A DNA stretch of 32,047 nucleotides from JAOUEA01 sp040882605 (GCA_040882605.1 JBBEAY010000032.1:1-32047), one strand, 5' to 3'; shown: positions 8,217-16,332, counted from the stretch's first letter. Numbers and translations: made by a program. The notes: generated from the sequence alone by a model not told the origin.

Positions 8217-9443
8217 GTGGCCGATACGAACAAGCACATGGTCCGCTCCGTGCTGCTCTGTGACACGCCGGGCGCGATCTCGGCGCTGCACGCCGTCATG
8301 CGGCGTCAGCCGGATCTCGTCGTCGATGTCTCCACCGACGCCCTTCGTGCGATCGAGGCCGCCGCACGCACGCGTCCCGATGTGATCGGGTGCCGGCTCT
8401 CGATGGACGGCTTCGGGGGCATCGAGCTGCTCACGCGGTTGCAGGTTTCGTCACCGGGTTCCGCGATCGTGGTGCGCCTCGGAGTCGACGATCTGGCTCG
8501 CGCCTCCACGTGCCTGCGCAGCGGTGTGAAGGGGGTGGTCGCGACCGACGATGACGCCGAGACGTGTCTCGACGTGATCGCCGCGGTGGCCGGCACGAGC
8601 GCCGGCGGTGAAGGCGCGGTGGTGTTGTCCCCTCGAGTCGCGCTCGAGCTCGCCGTCACGCTGGCCGATCGTCTCACCGAGGCGGTGGCCCTCCGCGACG
8701 AGCTCGACACCCTGCGACTCAGCGTGTCGCAAGGATCAACCGCGAAGGCCGACTTCCTCTCGAACATCTCCCACGAGCTCCGCACCCCGGTCACGGTCGC
8801 AAAGGGCATCGCCTACGTGCTCCGCAACCCGAGTGTCGGTGAGGAAGAGCGCACGGAGTTCCTCAACTCGCTGCAGGACTCGCTCGACAGTCTGATGGTC
8901 CTCGTCGACGAGATCATCACGATGTCGGATCTCGAGCGAGGCACGTTCGAGCTGCGCCTGGCCGAGATCGATCTCGCGCCGATCATCCATGCGGTGGCGG
9001 GGCGCGCGCGCGGGCGACATCCGTCGGTTCGCATCGAGGCCTCGGTCGGCGCCTCGCTGCAGACACTGGCCGACGCTGATCGTCTCGAGGGAGTCATCGA
9101 AGAGCTGCTCGAGAACGCATGTCGCTACTCCCCCGCCGGCGCGCCCGTTGAGATCACGGCTCGCTCCATGTCGGAAGGAATCGTGGTGAGCGTCACCGAC
9201 CGTGGAGAGGGTCTCGACCGCACCGTCGCGAAGCGCTCGTTCGATGAGCCCTTCTCGACCGGTGAAGGCGTGCTGCGTAAGGAGAAGGCGGGCGTTGGAG
9301 TGGGGCTGCACCTGGCCCGCCAGCTCGTGATCGAGCACGGGGGGACCTTGTGGACCGACCCTCTTCCCGGAGGGGGGACCAGAGCGGCGTTCTGCGTGCC
9401 GCTGGCGGGGGCGCGCACTACCGCACAGACCGACGCCGGCTGA
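8217..9443 (+). CDS. Histidine kinase with N-terminal degenerate receiver domain
   Basis: 408 residues without membrane segments. Residues about 10-125 fold like a response-regulator receiver (RPDVIGCRLSMDGFGGIELL), but the phospho-acceptor Asp is replaced by Cys59 and the conserved Lys position reads Thr110. A short helix (about 138-178) leads into the HisKA domain with phospho-accepting His186 in NISHELRTP. The HATPase domain follows: N box ENACRYSP (299-306), G1 DRGEG (328-332), G2 GVGVGLHLA (359-367). It is probably a cytosolic kinase for the regulator just upstream. Start GTG 8217 is uncertain; ATG 8238 would remove seven residues and no strong ribosome site decides. Whether the pseudo-receiver senses a ligand or a partner is unknown. 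Confidence 0.9.
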   Translation: MADTNKHMVRSVLLCDTPGAISALHAVMRRQPDLVVDVSTDALRAIEAAARTRPDVIGCRLSMDGFGGIELLTRLQVSSPGSAIVVRLGVDDLARASTCLRSGVKGVVATDDDAETCLDVIAAVAGTSAGGEGAVVLSPRVALELAVTLADRLTEAVALRDELDTLRLSVSQGSTAKADFLSNISHELRTPVTVAKGIAYVLRNPSVGEEERTEFLNSLQDSLDSLMVLVDEIITMSDLERGTFELRLAEIDLAPIIHAVAGRARGRHPSVRIEASVGASLQTLADADRLEGVIEELLENACRYSPAGAPVEITARSMSEGIVVSVTDRGEGLDRTVAKRSFDEPFSTGEGVLRKEKAGVGVGLHLARQLVIEHGGTLWTDPLPGGGTRAAFCVPLAGARTTAQTDAG

Positions 9444-9513
9444 TCTCGGCCCCTTCCGCAGCGTGCTATGGCGCGCACCGCTTGTGTCGCCTAAGCTCGC
9501 GCAGAGAGGTCAT

Positions 9514-10215
9514 GTGCGGAGAACGCTTCTAGGAGTCACCATCGCCCTCGTTGGCACCGGGTGCACCGCGCCCCCTTCGGTCGACCCTGCGACCGTCGCA
9601 GCTCCGATCGAGATGCTCGCGTCACCGAGCCCGTTCACCCACGTGACTGCCGGGCCGGTCACGGCGATCGTTCCGGACGGGTGGAAGGCCCACCCCCCGG
9701 CCGGCGGCTCGTTCAGGGGAGGCTTCCTCGCATCGCCTCACCCAACTCGTTGGAACCGCATGGACGGAGGCGTGGCGGGCATGTCGGCGACCTGGGTCGA
9801 CGCCACCATGGTGGGCATGCCATCGGACTTCTACTACCTGGCGGCCACCGGCCCCTTGCTTTCGAGCCTCACACACTCCAGTCGCTGCAGCGCCGAATCT
9901 CGACGCGTCTTCGTTGACCGGCGGCCTACGTTCTCGGGTATAGCGCCCACACAGGGCGATTTCGTCGCGCGGGGAGCGGGCACGTGCTTGGTCGGCGGCG
10001 TCTCGACACGATGGGCATACTTCGTGGCAGCGCCGGGCTACGGTCCCGTGCGCCAGCTGGGCATCGCGGCGTCGGGGCTTTACGTGGTGGTGGCGGTCAC
10101 GCCGGAGAACGAACGAGCGCCGTCGCTGTTGAACCGGCTCATCCGCCACACGTCTTTCGGGGGCTCGTCGGTCGACGATCTCGTCGACGCGGCGGCGGGT
10201 GCGATCCGAGTGTGA
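9514..10215 (+). CDS. Putative lipoprotein of unknown function
   Basis: 233 residues if begun at GTG 9514, which has GAGAGG just upstream; an earlier ATG at 9463 would destroy the signal peptide. The N-terminus VRRTLLGVTIALVGTGCTAPP is short, basic then hydrophobic, and ends in a Cys at position 17, a lipoprotein-like signal, although Gly at -3 is not the usual residue. The mature part contains aromatic and Gly-rich stretches (about 45-215), such as VIPDGWKAHPPAGGSF..., reminiscent of secreted domains of unknown function; I recognise no enzyme motif. A -10-like TAAGCT lies at 9492-9497. It follows the kinase co-directionally but has its own signals, so a shared role is not implied. Confidence 0.75.
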   Translation: MRRTLLGVTIALVGTGCTAPPSVDPATVAAPIEMLASPSPFTHVTAGPVTAIVPDGWKAHPPAGGSFRGGFLASPHPTRWNRMDGGVAGMSATWVDATMVGMPSDFYYLAATGPLLSSLTHSSRCSAESRRVFVDRRPTFSGIAPTQGDFVARGAGTCLVGGVSTRWAYFVAAPGYGPVRQLGIAASGLYVVVAVTPENERAPSLLNRLIRHTSFGGSSVDDLVDAAAGAIRV

Positions 10216-10242
10216 TGAGGCAGGCCACGACGGCCGAGCAGC

Positions 10243-10281
10243 GCTGCCTGCCTGAGCTGCCTGCCTGAGCTGCCTGCCTGA
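10243..10281. repeat. 13-bp tandem repeat, three perfect copies
   Basis: GCTGCCTGCCTGA occurs three times head to tail (10243-10255, 10256-10268, 10269-10281) in the 71-nt gap between the convergent lipoprotein and gcvT genes. It has no hairpin potential that would make it an obvious terminator and lies just 5 nt outside the gcvT stop. Confidence 0.95.
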
Positions 10282-10286
10282 GTTGC

Positions 10287-11405
10287 TTACCGAGGGCTGC
10301 GATCGACGAACGGCGGCCTCACCACTTCGGCTTGGCCACGGCGGCCACGGATGTCGACCTCGACCGTGTCGCCGACCGCCACAACATCGGCGGGCCAGAG
10401 GTAGGCGAGGCCGATGCCAGTCTTGAGCAGCGGCGAGTACGTGCCGCTCGTCACCTCGCCGATCAGCTGGTCGCCGGTGAAGACCGGGTAGTGCGCCCGA
10501 GGGATGTGCCGACGCTCGTGCATGCGCAAGCCGAGCAGACGGCTCGGCAACCCCTCGTCGCGCTGGCGCAGTAGAGACTCGCGCCCACGGAACTCGCCCG
10601 CATCGAGCGAGACCGCCCAGGAGAGGCCGGCCTCGAGCGCGGTGACGGATTCGAAGAGGTCCTGGCCGTAGAGTGGATACCCCATCTCGAGGCGCAACAC
10701 GTCTCGAGAGGCGAGCCCGCACGGCATGCCCCCGAATGGGGCCATCGCCTCGAGCAGATCGGTCCAGAGCGCATGAGCGACGTCCTGGAACGTGAACAGC
10801 TCGAAGCCGACCTCGCCTGTGTACCCCGAGCGTGTGACGATCACAGGCCGCCGCTTGTACTCGGACTCGACGCATTGCATGAAGGCGAGGTCGCCCGCGC
10901 TCGGGAAGATCTGCTGCATCACGTGCACCGATGCAGGACCCTGTACCGCGAGGAAGCACCAGTCTTGGTGATACATGAGGTGCACGCGATCGTCGGCCGG
11001 CGTTTCCTCGAGGATCTGAAGGACGCGCTGGGCGTTGGCGGCGTTCGGCACCACGAAGTAACGCTGTTCGTCGAGCCGGTACACGATCAGGTCCTCGATC
11101 ACCCCGCCGCCCTCGTTCAGCACGAGGTTGTAGAGGGCCTCGCCGACGGCCGCCCGGGAGAGGTCGTTGGTGACGACCCGTTGCAACATGCCGAGGGCGC
11201 CGGGGCCGGTGACGTCGACCTTGCCGAGGTGCGTGAGGTCGAACAGGCCGACCCGCTCCCGAACCGCCTCGTGCTCGCGCAGAGCGCCGGCGTACTCGAT
11301 CGGCATGCGCCACCCGCCGAAGGGCCCGAGCTTGGCGCCGAGTGCCTCGTGCTCGGCCTCGAGCGGGGTGTGCTTCAGCTCGGCAGGCTCGTCCACGCGG
11401 GGCAT
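10287..11405 (-). CDS. gcvT: Glycine cleavage T-protein (aminomethyltransferase) family
   Basis: 372 residues from ATG 11405. The GcvT fold is clear: early KHTPLEAEHEALGAKLGPFGGWRMP region (folate-site side), GLFDLTHLGKVDVTGPGAL, SGYTGEVGFELF, the signature GLASRDVLRLEMGYPLYGQDL (about 235-255), and the C-terminal barrel with EVTSGTYSPLLKTGIGLAYL. T-protein moves the aminomethyl carbon from lipoylated GcvH to tetrahydrofolate. No gcvH or gcvP is in the window, but it is divergent from lpd, whose product is the shared L-protein. The true start may be GTG 11396 (fourth codon), because a -10-like TACGAT sits 7 nt before it and overlaps the ATG. A YgfZ-like tRNA-modifying role is a weaker alternative; length and signature favour GcvT. 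Confidence 0.85.
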   Translation of the reverse strand: MPRVDEPAELKHTPLEAEHEALGAKLGPFGGWRMPIEYAGALREHEAVRERVGLFDLTHLGKVDVTGPGALGMLQRVVTNDLSRAAVGEALYNLVLNEGGGVIEDLIVYRLDEQRYFVVPNAANAQRVLQILEETPADDRVHLMYHQDWCFLAVQGPASVHVMQQIFPSAGDLAFMQCVESEYKRRPVIVTRSGYTGEVGFELFTFQDVAHALWTDLLEAMAPFGGMPCGLASRDVLRLEMGYPLYGQDLFESVTALEAGLSWAVSLDAGEFRGRESLLRQRDEGLPSRLLGLRMHERRHIPRAHYPVFTGDQLIGEVTSGTYSPLLKTGIGLAYLWPADVVAVGDTVEVDIRGRRGQAEVVRPPFVDRSPR

Positions 11406-11409
11406 CGTA
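11404..11409 (-). promoter_or_regulatory. Putative leaderless -10 box for gcvT
   Basis: TACGAT on the minus strand overlaps the annotated ATG (11405) and is 7 nt before an in-frame GTG at 11396. No Shine-Dalgarno precedes the ATG. This favours a leaderless mRNA starting at the GTG, three codons inside the longer reading. Confidence 0.45.
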
Positions 11410-11429
11410 GCCGCTGCGAGCAAGCCCGG

Positions 11430-11435
11430 TAGACT
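11430..11435 (+). promoter_or_regulatory. Putative -10 box for lpd (near-leaderless)
   Basis: TAGACT ends 10 nt before the lpd ATG (11446), giving at most a leader of a few nucleotides. No Shine-Dalgarno is present in the gap. The same hexamer is found before the lipoprotein gene at 26940. Confidence 0.5.
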
Positions 11436-11445
11436 GGCGCATCGT

Positions 11446-12828
11446 ATGGCTGACGCGTACGACGTAGCGGTGATCGGCGGGGGCACAGCGGGGTATTCGG
11501 CCGCCCTGCGCGCAGCCCAGCTCGAGCTCCGCGTCTGCCTCATCGAACGCGACGACCGACTCGGGGGCACCTGCCTGCTCCGCGGCTGCATCCCCACCAA
11601 GGCACTGCTGCAGTCGGCATCGGTCATGGACGCCGTGAATCGCTCCGGCGAGTGGGGCATCAAGGCCTCGGGCGAGCCCGACTGGCCGGCCGTGAAGGCT
11701 TTCGAAGATGCCGTCGTCGACAAGCTCGTGAAGGGCGTCACCGGACTGATCGGGGCGAGGAAGATCGACCTCGTGCACGGGCTCGCGCGATTGGCGCCCG
11801 GCGAGCCTGCCGTCGAAGTCGACGGGCAGCGGATCGCGGCGACCGAGCTCGTCATCGCGACCGGTTCGGCGCCGAGGATGCTTCCCGGCGCGCAGCTCAC
11901 CGATCGCATCATCACGAGCGACCAGGCGTTGTGGTACGACCGTATCCCCGGCTCCGCGATCGTGATCGGCGCCGGCGCCGTCGGTCTCGAGTTCGCATCG
12001 TTCTACCGCTCGTTCGGAGCCGACGTGACGCTGCTAGAAGCCCTTCCCCGGCTCGCCCCCCTCGAAGACGAGGCGGTCTCGAAGGAGATATCGCGCGCGC
12101 TCCGCAAGCGTGGCATCACCACCGCCTCAGGCGCGACTGTGCAACGGGTCGAGGACGCGGGCGGAAGCGTTCGGGTCACCTATGACGCCGGCGACGGCGT
12201 TGCCGAGGTGACCGCCGACGTCTGCCTCGTCGCCACCGGTCGTGGGCCGGTGACCGAGGGTCTCGGGCTGGCTGAGGCCGGCGTCACGACCCACGAGAAA
12301 GGCTTCGTGAACGTCGATGCGCAGCTGCGCACGAACGTCGATCACGTCTGGGCCATCGGTGACGTCGCCTCGACCCCACTGCAGCTCGCCCACGTGGCCT
12401 TCACCGAGGGCTACGCGGTGGCCGAGCGCATCGCGGGGCTCGACGTCGCCGAGATCGACTACGTGAACATCCCGAAGGTCACCTACTGCACGCCTGAGAT
12501 CGCGAGCGTGGGTCTCACGGAGGCGCAGGCCCGGGAACGAGGGCTCGATGTCGTCGTCGAAACGGTCGACTTCCGTGGCATCGGCAAGGCGAACATGCTG
12601 GGCGAGGGCGGCTTCGTGAAGCTCGTCGCCGAAACCGACGGTCCGGTGCGCGGCGTGCACATGATCGGCCCGCACGTGACCGATCTGATCGCCGAAGGCA
12701 TGTTGATCGTGAACTGGGAAGCGATGCCTGCCGAAGTTGCAGCCATGATGCACCCACACCCGTCCCTGTCCGAAGGCATCGGCGAAGCGCACCTGGCGCT
12801 CGCAGGCAAACCCCTGCACACCCCGTAA
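11446..12828 (+). CDS. lpdA: Dihydrolipoamide dehydrogenase (E3)
   Basis: 460 residues. FAD-binding GGGTAGYSAA (11-20), redox-active disulfide Cys43/Cys48 in GGTCLLRGCIPTK, NAD-binding VIGAGAVGLEFASF (about 177-190), FAD-binding ATGRG and AIGDVA, and the C-terminal active-site HPHPSLSEG that supplies the catalytic His-Glu pair across the dimer. It reoxidises dihydrolipoyl groups on E2 with NAD+. First gene of the E3-E1-alpha-E1-beta-E2-lipB run; 12 nt before E1-alpha. Start ATG 11446 is chosen because the FAD domain begins at residue 5 and the -10 box TAGACT is only 10 nt upstream; longer readings would run through gcvT's promoter region. Confidence 0.97.
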   Translation: MADAYDVAVIGGGTAGYSAALRAAQLELRVCLIERDDRLGGTCLLRGCIPTKALLQSASVMDAVNRSGEWGIKASGEPDWPAVKAFEDAVVDKLVKGVTGLIGARKIDLVHGLARLAPGEPAVEVDGQRIAATELVIATGSAPRMLPGAQLTDRIITSDQALWYDRIPGSAIVIGAGAVGLEFASFYRSFGADVTLLEALPRLAPLEDEAVSKEISRALRKRGITTASGATVQRVEDAGGSVRVTYDAGDGVAEVTADVCLVATGRGPVTEGLGLAEAGVTTHEKGFVNVDAQLRTNVDHVWAIGDVASTPLQLAHVAFTEGYAVAERIAGLDVAEIDYVNIPKVTYCTPEIASVGLTEAQARERGLDVVVETVDFRGIGKANMLGEGGFVKLVAETDGPVRGVHMIGPHVTDLIAEGMLIVNWEAMPAEVAAMMHPHPSLSEGIGEAHLALAGKPLHTP

Positions 12829-12840
12829 GGAGCGCACCGA

Positions 12841-13914
12841 GTGGCGACCGAGGTCGACCCGACCACCGCCCCCGCCGGAACGACGGGCGGCGCGCGACCC
12901 CTGCCCGACGACGAGCTCGTCGAGATGCTGCACATGCTCAAGCTGTGCCGCTACTTCGACGAGCGCATGGAAGCGCTCTACCGTCAGGGGCGGCTTCCGG
13001 GGGCGATCTACTCTGGCCGCGGGCAGGAAGGCACCCACGTCGGCGTAGCGTGGGCGCTGCGCGACGACGACTCCCTGTTCCCCACGCACCGCGACCTGTC
13101 GGCCCAGCTCACGAAGGGCCTCGACCTCAAGCGCGTCATGGCGCAATTCTGGGCGCGGATCGACGGCTACACGCGCGGACGCGACGGCAACAGTCACATC
13201 GGCGACTGGTCCGGCAACAAGTCGTTCACGGTCATGTCGCACCTGCCGATCGCGTACCCGGTCGCCGCCGGCGCGGCGCTCGCATACAAGCTCAAAGGCG
13301 AGCCGAGCGTGGCGCTCGCGATCTGCGGCGACGGCGCCACCTCGAACGGGCGCTGGCACGAGTCGCTGAACACCTCTGCGATCTTCCGCCTACCGGTCGT
13401 ATGGGTCGTGAACAACAACCAGTTCGCGTACTCCGCACCGAATCCGCTCGAGTTCCCGACACCGACGATCGCCGAGCGCGCGGTCGCCTACGGCATGCCG
13501 GGCGTGCGGGTCGACGGCGGCAACGTGCTCGAGGTATTCGAGGCCACGCGCGACGCGGTCGAGCGCGCTCGCTCTGGTGAGGGTCCATCGTTGATCGAAT
13601 CCGTGTCGCTGCGGTGGCGCGGGCACGCGGGCCACGACCCCGCGAAGTACATGCCTGACGAGCTGCTGCAGAAGTTCATGGCCGATCACGATCCAGTCCG
13701 CAACCTCGAAGAGCTCCTGCTGAGCGAGGGCGTCGTGACGAACGACGCCGTCGACGAGATCGCCAAGCGCGTCGAGGCCGAGTTCCAACAGGGGTACGAG
13801 TACGCGCTCGCGTCTCCGTTCCCCGAGCCGGGCGACGCGACGAAGGGCCTGTGGGTGGAGGACGGCTACTGGACGAACGAGCCTGGTCGCGACGGCGGCA
13901 CGGAGGCCGGCTGA
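12841..13914 (+). CDS. 2-oxoacid dehydrogenase E1 component, alpha subunit (set 1)
   Basis: 357 residues, thiamine diphosphate-dependent E1-alpha. The ThDP/Mg motif runs from CGDGATSNG (about 163-171) to VVNNNQ (about 190-195), the standard GDG...NN spacing. Upstream are YSGRGQEGTHVG and PTHRD, which line the cofactor pocket. Starts with GTG at 12841 and uses AGGAG that begins in the lpd stop codon (TAAGGAG). It decarboxylates a 2-oxoacid and passes the acyl unit to lipoyl-E2. Pyruvate or branched-chain oxoacids are the likely substrates; sequence alone does not settle this, since acetoin dehydrogenase subunits look similar. Stop TGA overlaps a short leader ORF (see 13914). Confidence 0.93.
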   Translation: MATEVDPTTAPAGTTGGARPLPDDELVEMLHMLKLCRYFDERMEALYRQGRLPGAIYSGRGQEGTHVGVAWALRDDDSLFPTHRDLSAQLTKGLDLKRVMAQFWARIDGYTRGRDGNSHIGDWSGNKSFTVMSHLPIAYPVAAGAALAYKLKGEPSVALAICGDGATSNGRWHESLNTSAIFRLPVVWVVNNNQFAYSAPNPLEFPTPTIAERAVAYGMPGVRVDGGNVLEVFEATRDAVERARSGEGPSLIESVSLRWRGHAGHDPAKYMPDELLQKFMADHDPVRNLEELLLSEGVVTNDAVDEIAKRVEAEFQQGYEYALASPFPEPGDATKGLWVEDGYWTNEPGRDGGTEAG

Positions 13915-13995
13915 TGGCGACGGCACAAGTCGAAGCCCGTGCCGTCGCCGTGAGCAGCTAGGAGGTCAGGTGATGGCGACGGCACAGGTCGAAGC
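13912..13995. repeat. 25-bp direct repeat with 59-bp period at the E1-beta start
   Basis: TGATGGCGACGGCACA plus nine further bases occurs at 13912-13936 and again at 13971-13995 with a single A/G difference. Both copies include a TGATG and the same first eight codons. The copies are 34 bp apart. Confidence 0.95.
13914..13961 (+). CDS. 15-codon leader ORF made by duplication of the E1-beta start
   Basis: ATG at 13914 overlaps the E1-alpha stop (TGATG) and opens a 15-residue frame beginning MATAQVEAR and ending in a TAG whose last base starts the GGAGG Shine-Dalgarno of E1-beta. The first eight residues are identical to those of the true E1-beta gene at 13973. The arrangement would couple translation of E1-alpha to E1-beta. 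Whether the peptide matters or is only a relic is unknown. Confidence 0.55.
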   Translation: MATAQVEARAVAVSS

Positions 13996-15019
13996 AGGCG
14001 CGGCGGGCCACGGGGCGGAGCCGCGCGGAAAGCGTACCGACGACGGTCAGGCCACGTACCTGGTCGCGATCGCTGAAGCGCTCTGGGAGGAGATGGAGCG
14101 CGACGAACGCGTCTACATGCTGGGTGAGGACATCGGCGTCTACGGCGGTGCGTTCAAGGTGACCGAGGGTTTCCTCGACCGCTTCGGCGGCGACCGCGTG
14201 ATCGATACGCCGATCGCCGAGGAGACGATCGTGGGCATGGCGGTCGGCTCCGCGATGGAAGGGCTTCGCCCGGTCGCGGAGTTCCAATATGCCGACTTCA
14301 TGTCGTCGGGCTTCGACGAGATCTCCACCGTGCTCGGGCGCTACCACTACCGCTCGGGCGTGCCGCTTCCGGTCGTGCTTCGCGGACCGTCGGGCGGCTA
14401 CGTGCGCGCCTCATCGTTCCACTCGGTGAACCCTGAGCCGTGGTTCGCCTACGGCGGCGGCATCAAGATCGTATGCCCGTCGTTCCCGTCCGACGCGAAG
14501 GGCTTGATGAAGTCCGCGGTGCGCGATGACAACCCCGTGATGTTCCTCGAGCACAAGTGGATCTACCGCCGCATCAAGGAACAGGTGCCGACCGACCCCG
14601 ACTTCCTCGTGCCGATCGGCAAAGCCGACGTGAAGCGTGAGGGCGCCGACGTCTCGATCGTCACGTACGGGGCGCTCGTGCACAAGTCGCTCGAAGCCGC
14701 TGAGAACCTGGCCGAGCGCGGCATCTCGGTCGAGGTCGTCGACCTTCGCACCGTGCATCCGATCGACGAGGAAACGGTGCTGAGCTCGATCGCGAAGACG
14801 TCGCGGGCGCTCGTGGTCACCGAGTCCTACCGGTCCGTCGGCATCGGCGCCGAGGTCGGAGCAACGATCGCAGAGAAGGCGTTCGAGCACCTCGACGCCC
14901 CGGTGACGCGCCTGGCGCCGCCGAACATGCCCGTGCCGTTCTCCCCCACGCTCGAGGACGCGTTCCTGCCACAGGTGGCCGACATCGAGCGAGCCGTCGA
15001 AGGACTGTCCGCCTGGTGA
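13973..15019 (+). CDS. 2-oxoacid dehydrogenase E1 component, beta subunit (set 1)
   Basis: 348 residues, transketolase-like pyrimidine-binding domain about 25-200 and C-terminal domain about 215-340. The cofactor-activating Glu lies in LGEDIGVYGG (near 51) or PIAEETIVG, and the substrate-side His in RASSFHS. Conserved FLEHKWIYR and VTESYRSVGIGAEVGATI are visible. The first 25 residues are low-complexity (Ala/Gly/basic). ATG 13973 is used rather than the GTG immediately before it because GGAGG at 13961-13965 has ideal spacing. It pairs with E1-alpha as a heterotetramer. Its start is duplicated 59 nt upstream as a leader ORF. E2 follows after 28 nt. Confidence 0.93.
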   Translation: MATAQVEAGAAGHGAEPRGKRTDDGQATYLVAIAEALWEEMERDERVYMLGEDIGVYGGAFKVTEGFLDRFGGDRVIDTPIAEETIVGMAVGSAMEGLRPVAEFQYADFMSSGFDEISTVLGRYHYRSGVPLPVVLRGPSGGYVRASSFHSVNPEPWFAYGGGIKIVCPSFPSDAKGLMKSAVRDDNPVMFLEHKWIYRRIKEQVPTDPDFLVPIGKADVKREGADVSIVTYGALVHKSLEAAENLAERGISVEVVDLRTVHPIDEETVLSSIAKTSRALVVTESYRSVGIGAEVGATIAEKAFEHLDAPVTRLAPPNMPVPFSPTLEDAFLPQVADIERAVEGLSAW

Positions 15020-15047
15020 GTCTCGCATCACACGAGGAAGGGAACCG

Positions 15048-16325
15048 ATGACCTCGATCCAGATGCCCCAGCTCGGCGAGACGATCGTCGAAGGCACGAT
15101 CTTGAAGTGGCTGAAGTCCGAGGGCGAGTCCGTCGAACGAGACGAGCCGCTGTTCGAGATCTCGACCGACAAGGTCGACACAGAAGTGCCGTCGCCGGTC
15201 GCCGGCACGGTGACCAAGATCCTCGTAGCCGAGGGCATGACCGTGCCCGTGGGGACCGAGCTTGCTGAGATCGCGTCGGACGAGGACGCTCCGGCCGGCG
15301 CGGCTGCGGCGTCGTCTACGCCGTCGCCCTCCGCACCTACGCCTGTCGCATCAGCGGCCGGAGGGACCGCGGGTGCTTCGTTGCCGGATCGGGGGGGTCG
15401 GTCGCAGATCCTGTCGCCGTTGGTTCGCAAGCTCGCGCAGGAGCATGCGATCGACCTGTCGGCGGTCGCCGGCACGGGTACGGGGGGACGCATCACGAAG
15501 TCTGACGTGATGGCCGTGGTGGCCTCAGGCGGCGGCCAGGCCACCGCTGAGACGCCGACGCCGACGCCTACCCCTACCCCTACCCCTGTAGCGCCGCCAT
15601 CCGTGGGATCGGCGGCTGCGGAGGGCGAGTCGGTCGAGCCGATGTCGCACATCCGAAGGGCGATCGCTTCGCACATGCTCGCCTCGGTGAACGAAACGGC
15701 TCGTGCGTGGACGATGGTGGAGGTCAACGTCGAACATCTCGTGCGCTTGCGTGAGCGGGCGAAGGTCGCCTTCCTCGCCACTCACGGAGTGAAGCTGACG
15801 TATCTGCCGTTCGTGGTGCGCGCGACGGTCGATGCGCTGAAGGCGTACCCGCCGATGAACTCGCGCATCGTGGACGACGACATCGTGACGCCGCGTGCCG
15901 TGCACATGGGGATCGCCGTGAGCTACGACGCGGGGCTCATCGTGCCGGTGATCCGCAACGCCGACGTCATGAACGGTGTGGGCATCGCCCGCGCGGTCGC
16001 CGACCTCGCCGCTCGGGCCCGATCGCACCAGCTGAAGCCAGATGAAGTGCAGGGCGCGACGTTCACGATCACGAACCCCGGTCCGTACGGGTCGCTCATC
16101 AGCGTGCCGATCATCAGCCAGCCGAACGTGGGCATCCTGTCGCTCGACGGCATCCAACGCCGGCCCGTCGTGGTGGACGACGACGCGATCGCGGTCCGCA
16201 GCATGGTCTATGTCTCGATGTCGTGGGACCACCGCCTGATCGACGGTGAGATCGCGACCCGCTTCCTCGGGCGGATCAAGCAGAACCTCGAGAGCTGGGA
16301 CTTCACCGAAGACCTGGGGATCTGA
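15048..16325 (+). CDS. Dihydrolipoamide acyltransferase (E2)
   Basis: 425 residues. One lipoyl domain (1-78) with lipoyl-lysine Lys42 in EISTDKVDTEVPSP; Ala/Pro/Ser-rich linker (80-118); E3/E1-binding domain (about 119-158, ILSPLVRKLAQEHAIDLSAV); a (TP)n linker (170-182); and the catalytic trimeric core (about 195-425) ending with His395 and Asp399 in SWDHRLIDGE. It accepts acyl groups from E1 and gives them to CoA. With only one lipoyl domain it resembles branched-chain or actinobacterial E2s rather than three-lipoyl pyruvate E2s; substrate remains open. It is the only E2 in the window although two E1 sets are present. lipB begins 7 nt after its stop. Confidence 0.95.
   Translation: MTSIQMPQLGETIVEGTILKWLKSEGESVERDEPLFEISTDKVDTEVPSPVAGTVTKILVAEGMTVPVGTELAEIASDEDAPAGAAAASSTPSPSAPTPVASAAGGTAGASLPDRGGRSQILSPLVRKLAQEHAIDLSAVAGTGTGGRITKSDVMAVVASGGGQATAETPTPTPTPTPTPVAPPSVGSAAAEGESVEPMSHIRRAIASHMLASVNETARAWTMVEVNVEHLVRLRERAKVAFLATHGVKLTYLPFVVRATVDALKAYPPMNSRIVDDDIVTPRAVHMGIAVSYDAGLIVPVIRNADVMNGVGIARAVADLAARARSHQLKPDEVQGATFTITNPGPYGSLISVPIISQPNVGILSLDGIQRRPVVVDDDAIAVRSMVYVSMSWDHRLIDGEIATRFLGRIKQNLESWDFTEDLGI
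15552..15587. repeat. In-frame hexamer repeat encoding the E2 Thr-Pro linker
   Basis: Six hexamers, ACGCCG/ACGCCG/ACGCCT followed by three ACCCCT, encode a (TP)6 stretch between the E3-binding and catalytic domains. Mobile Ala/Pro/Thr linkers are usual in E2; length here could vary by repeat slippage without a frameshift. Confidence 0.9.
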
Positions 16326-16332
16326 CCTCACC

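Noticed and set aside
11396..11445. Glycine riboswitch before gcvT
   Set aside because: The gcvT-lpd gap is only about 40 nt and both promoters look near-leaderless, leaving no room for an aptamer.
9622..11778. 718-codon open frame on the minus strand
   Set aside because: It is antisense to the lipoprotein gene and out of frame with gcvT; composition is Arg/Ala-rich with no motif, typical of a GC-rich shadow frame.
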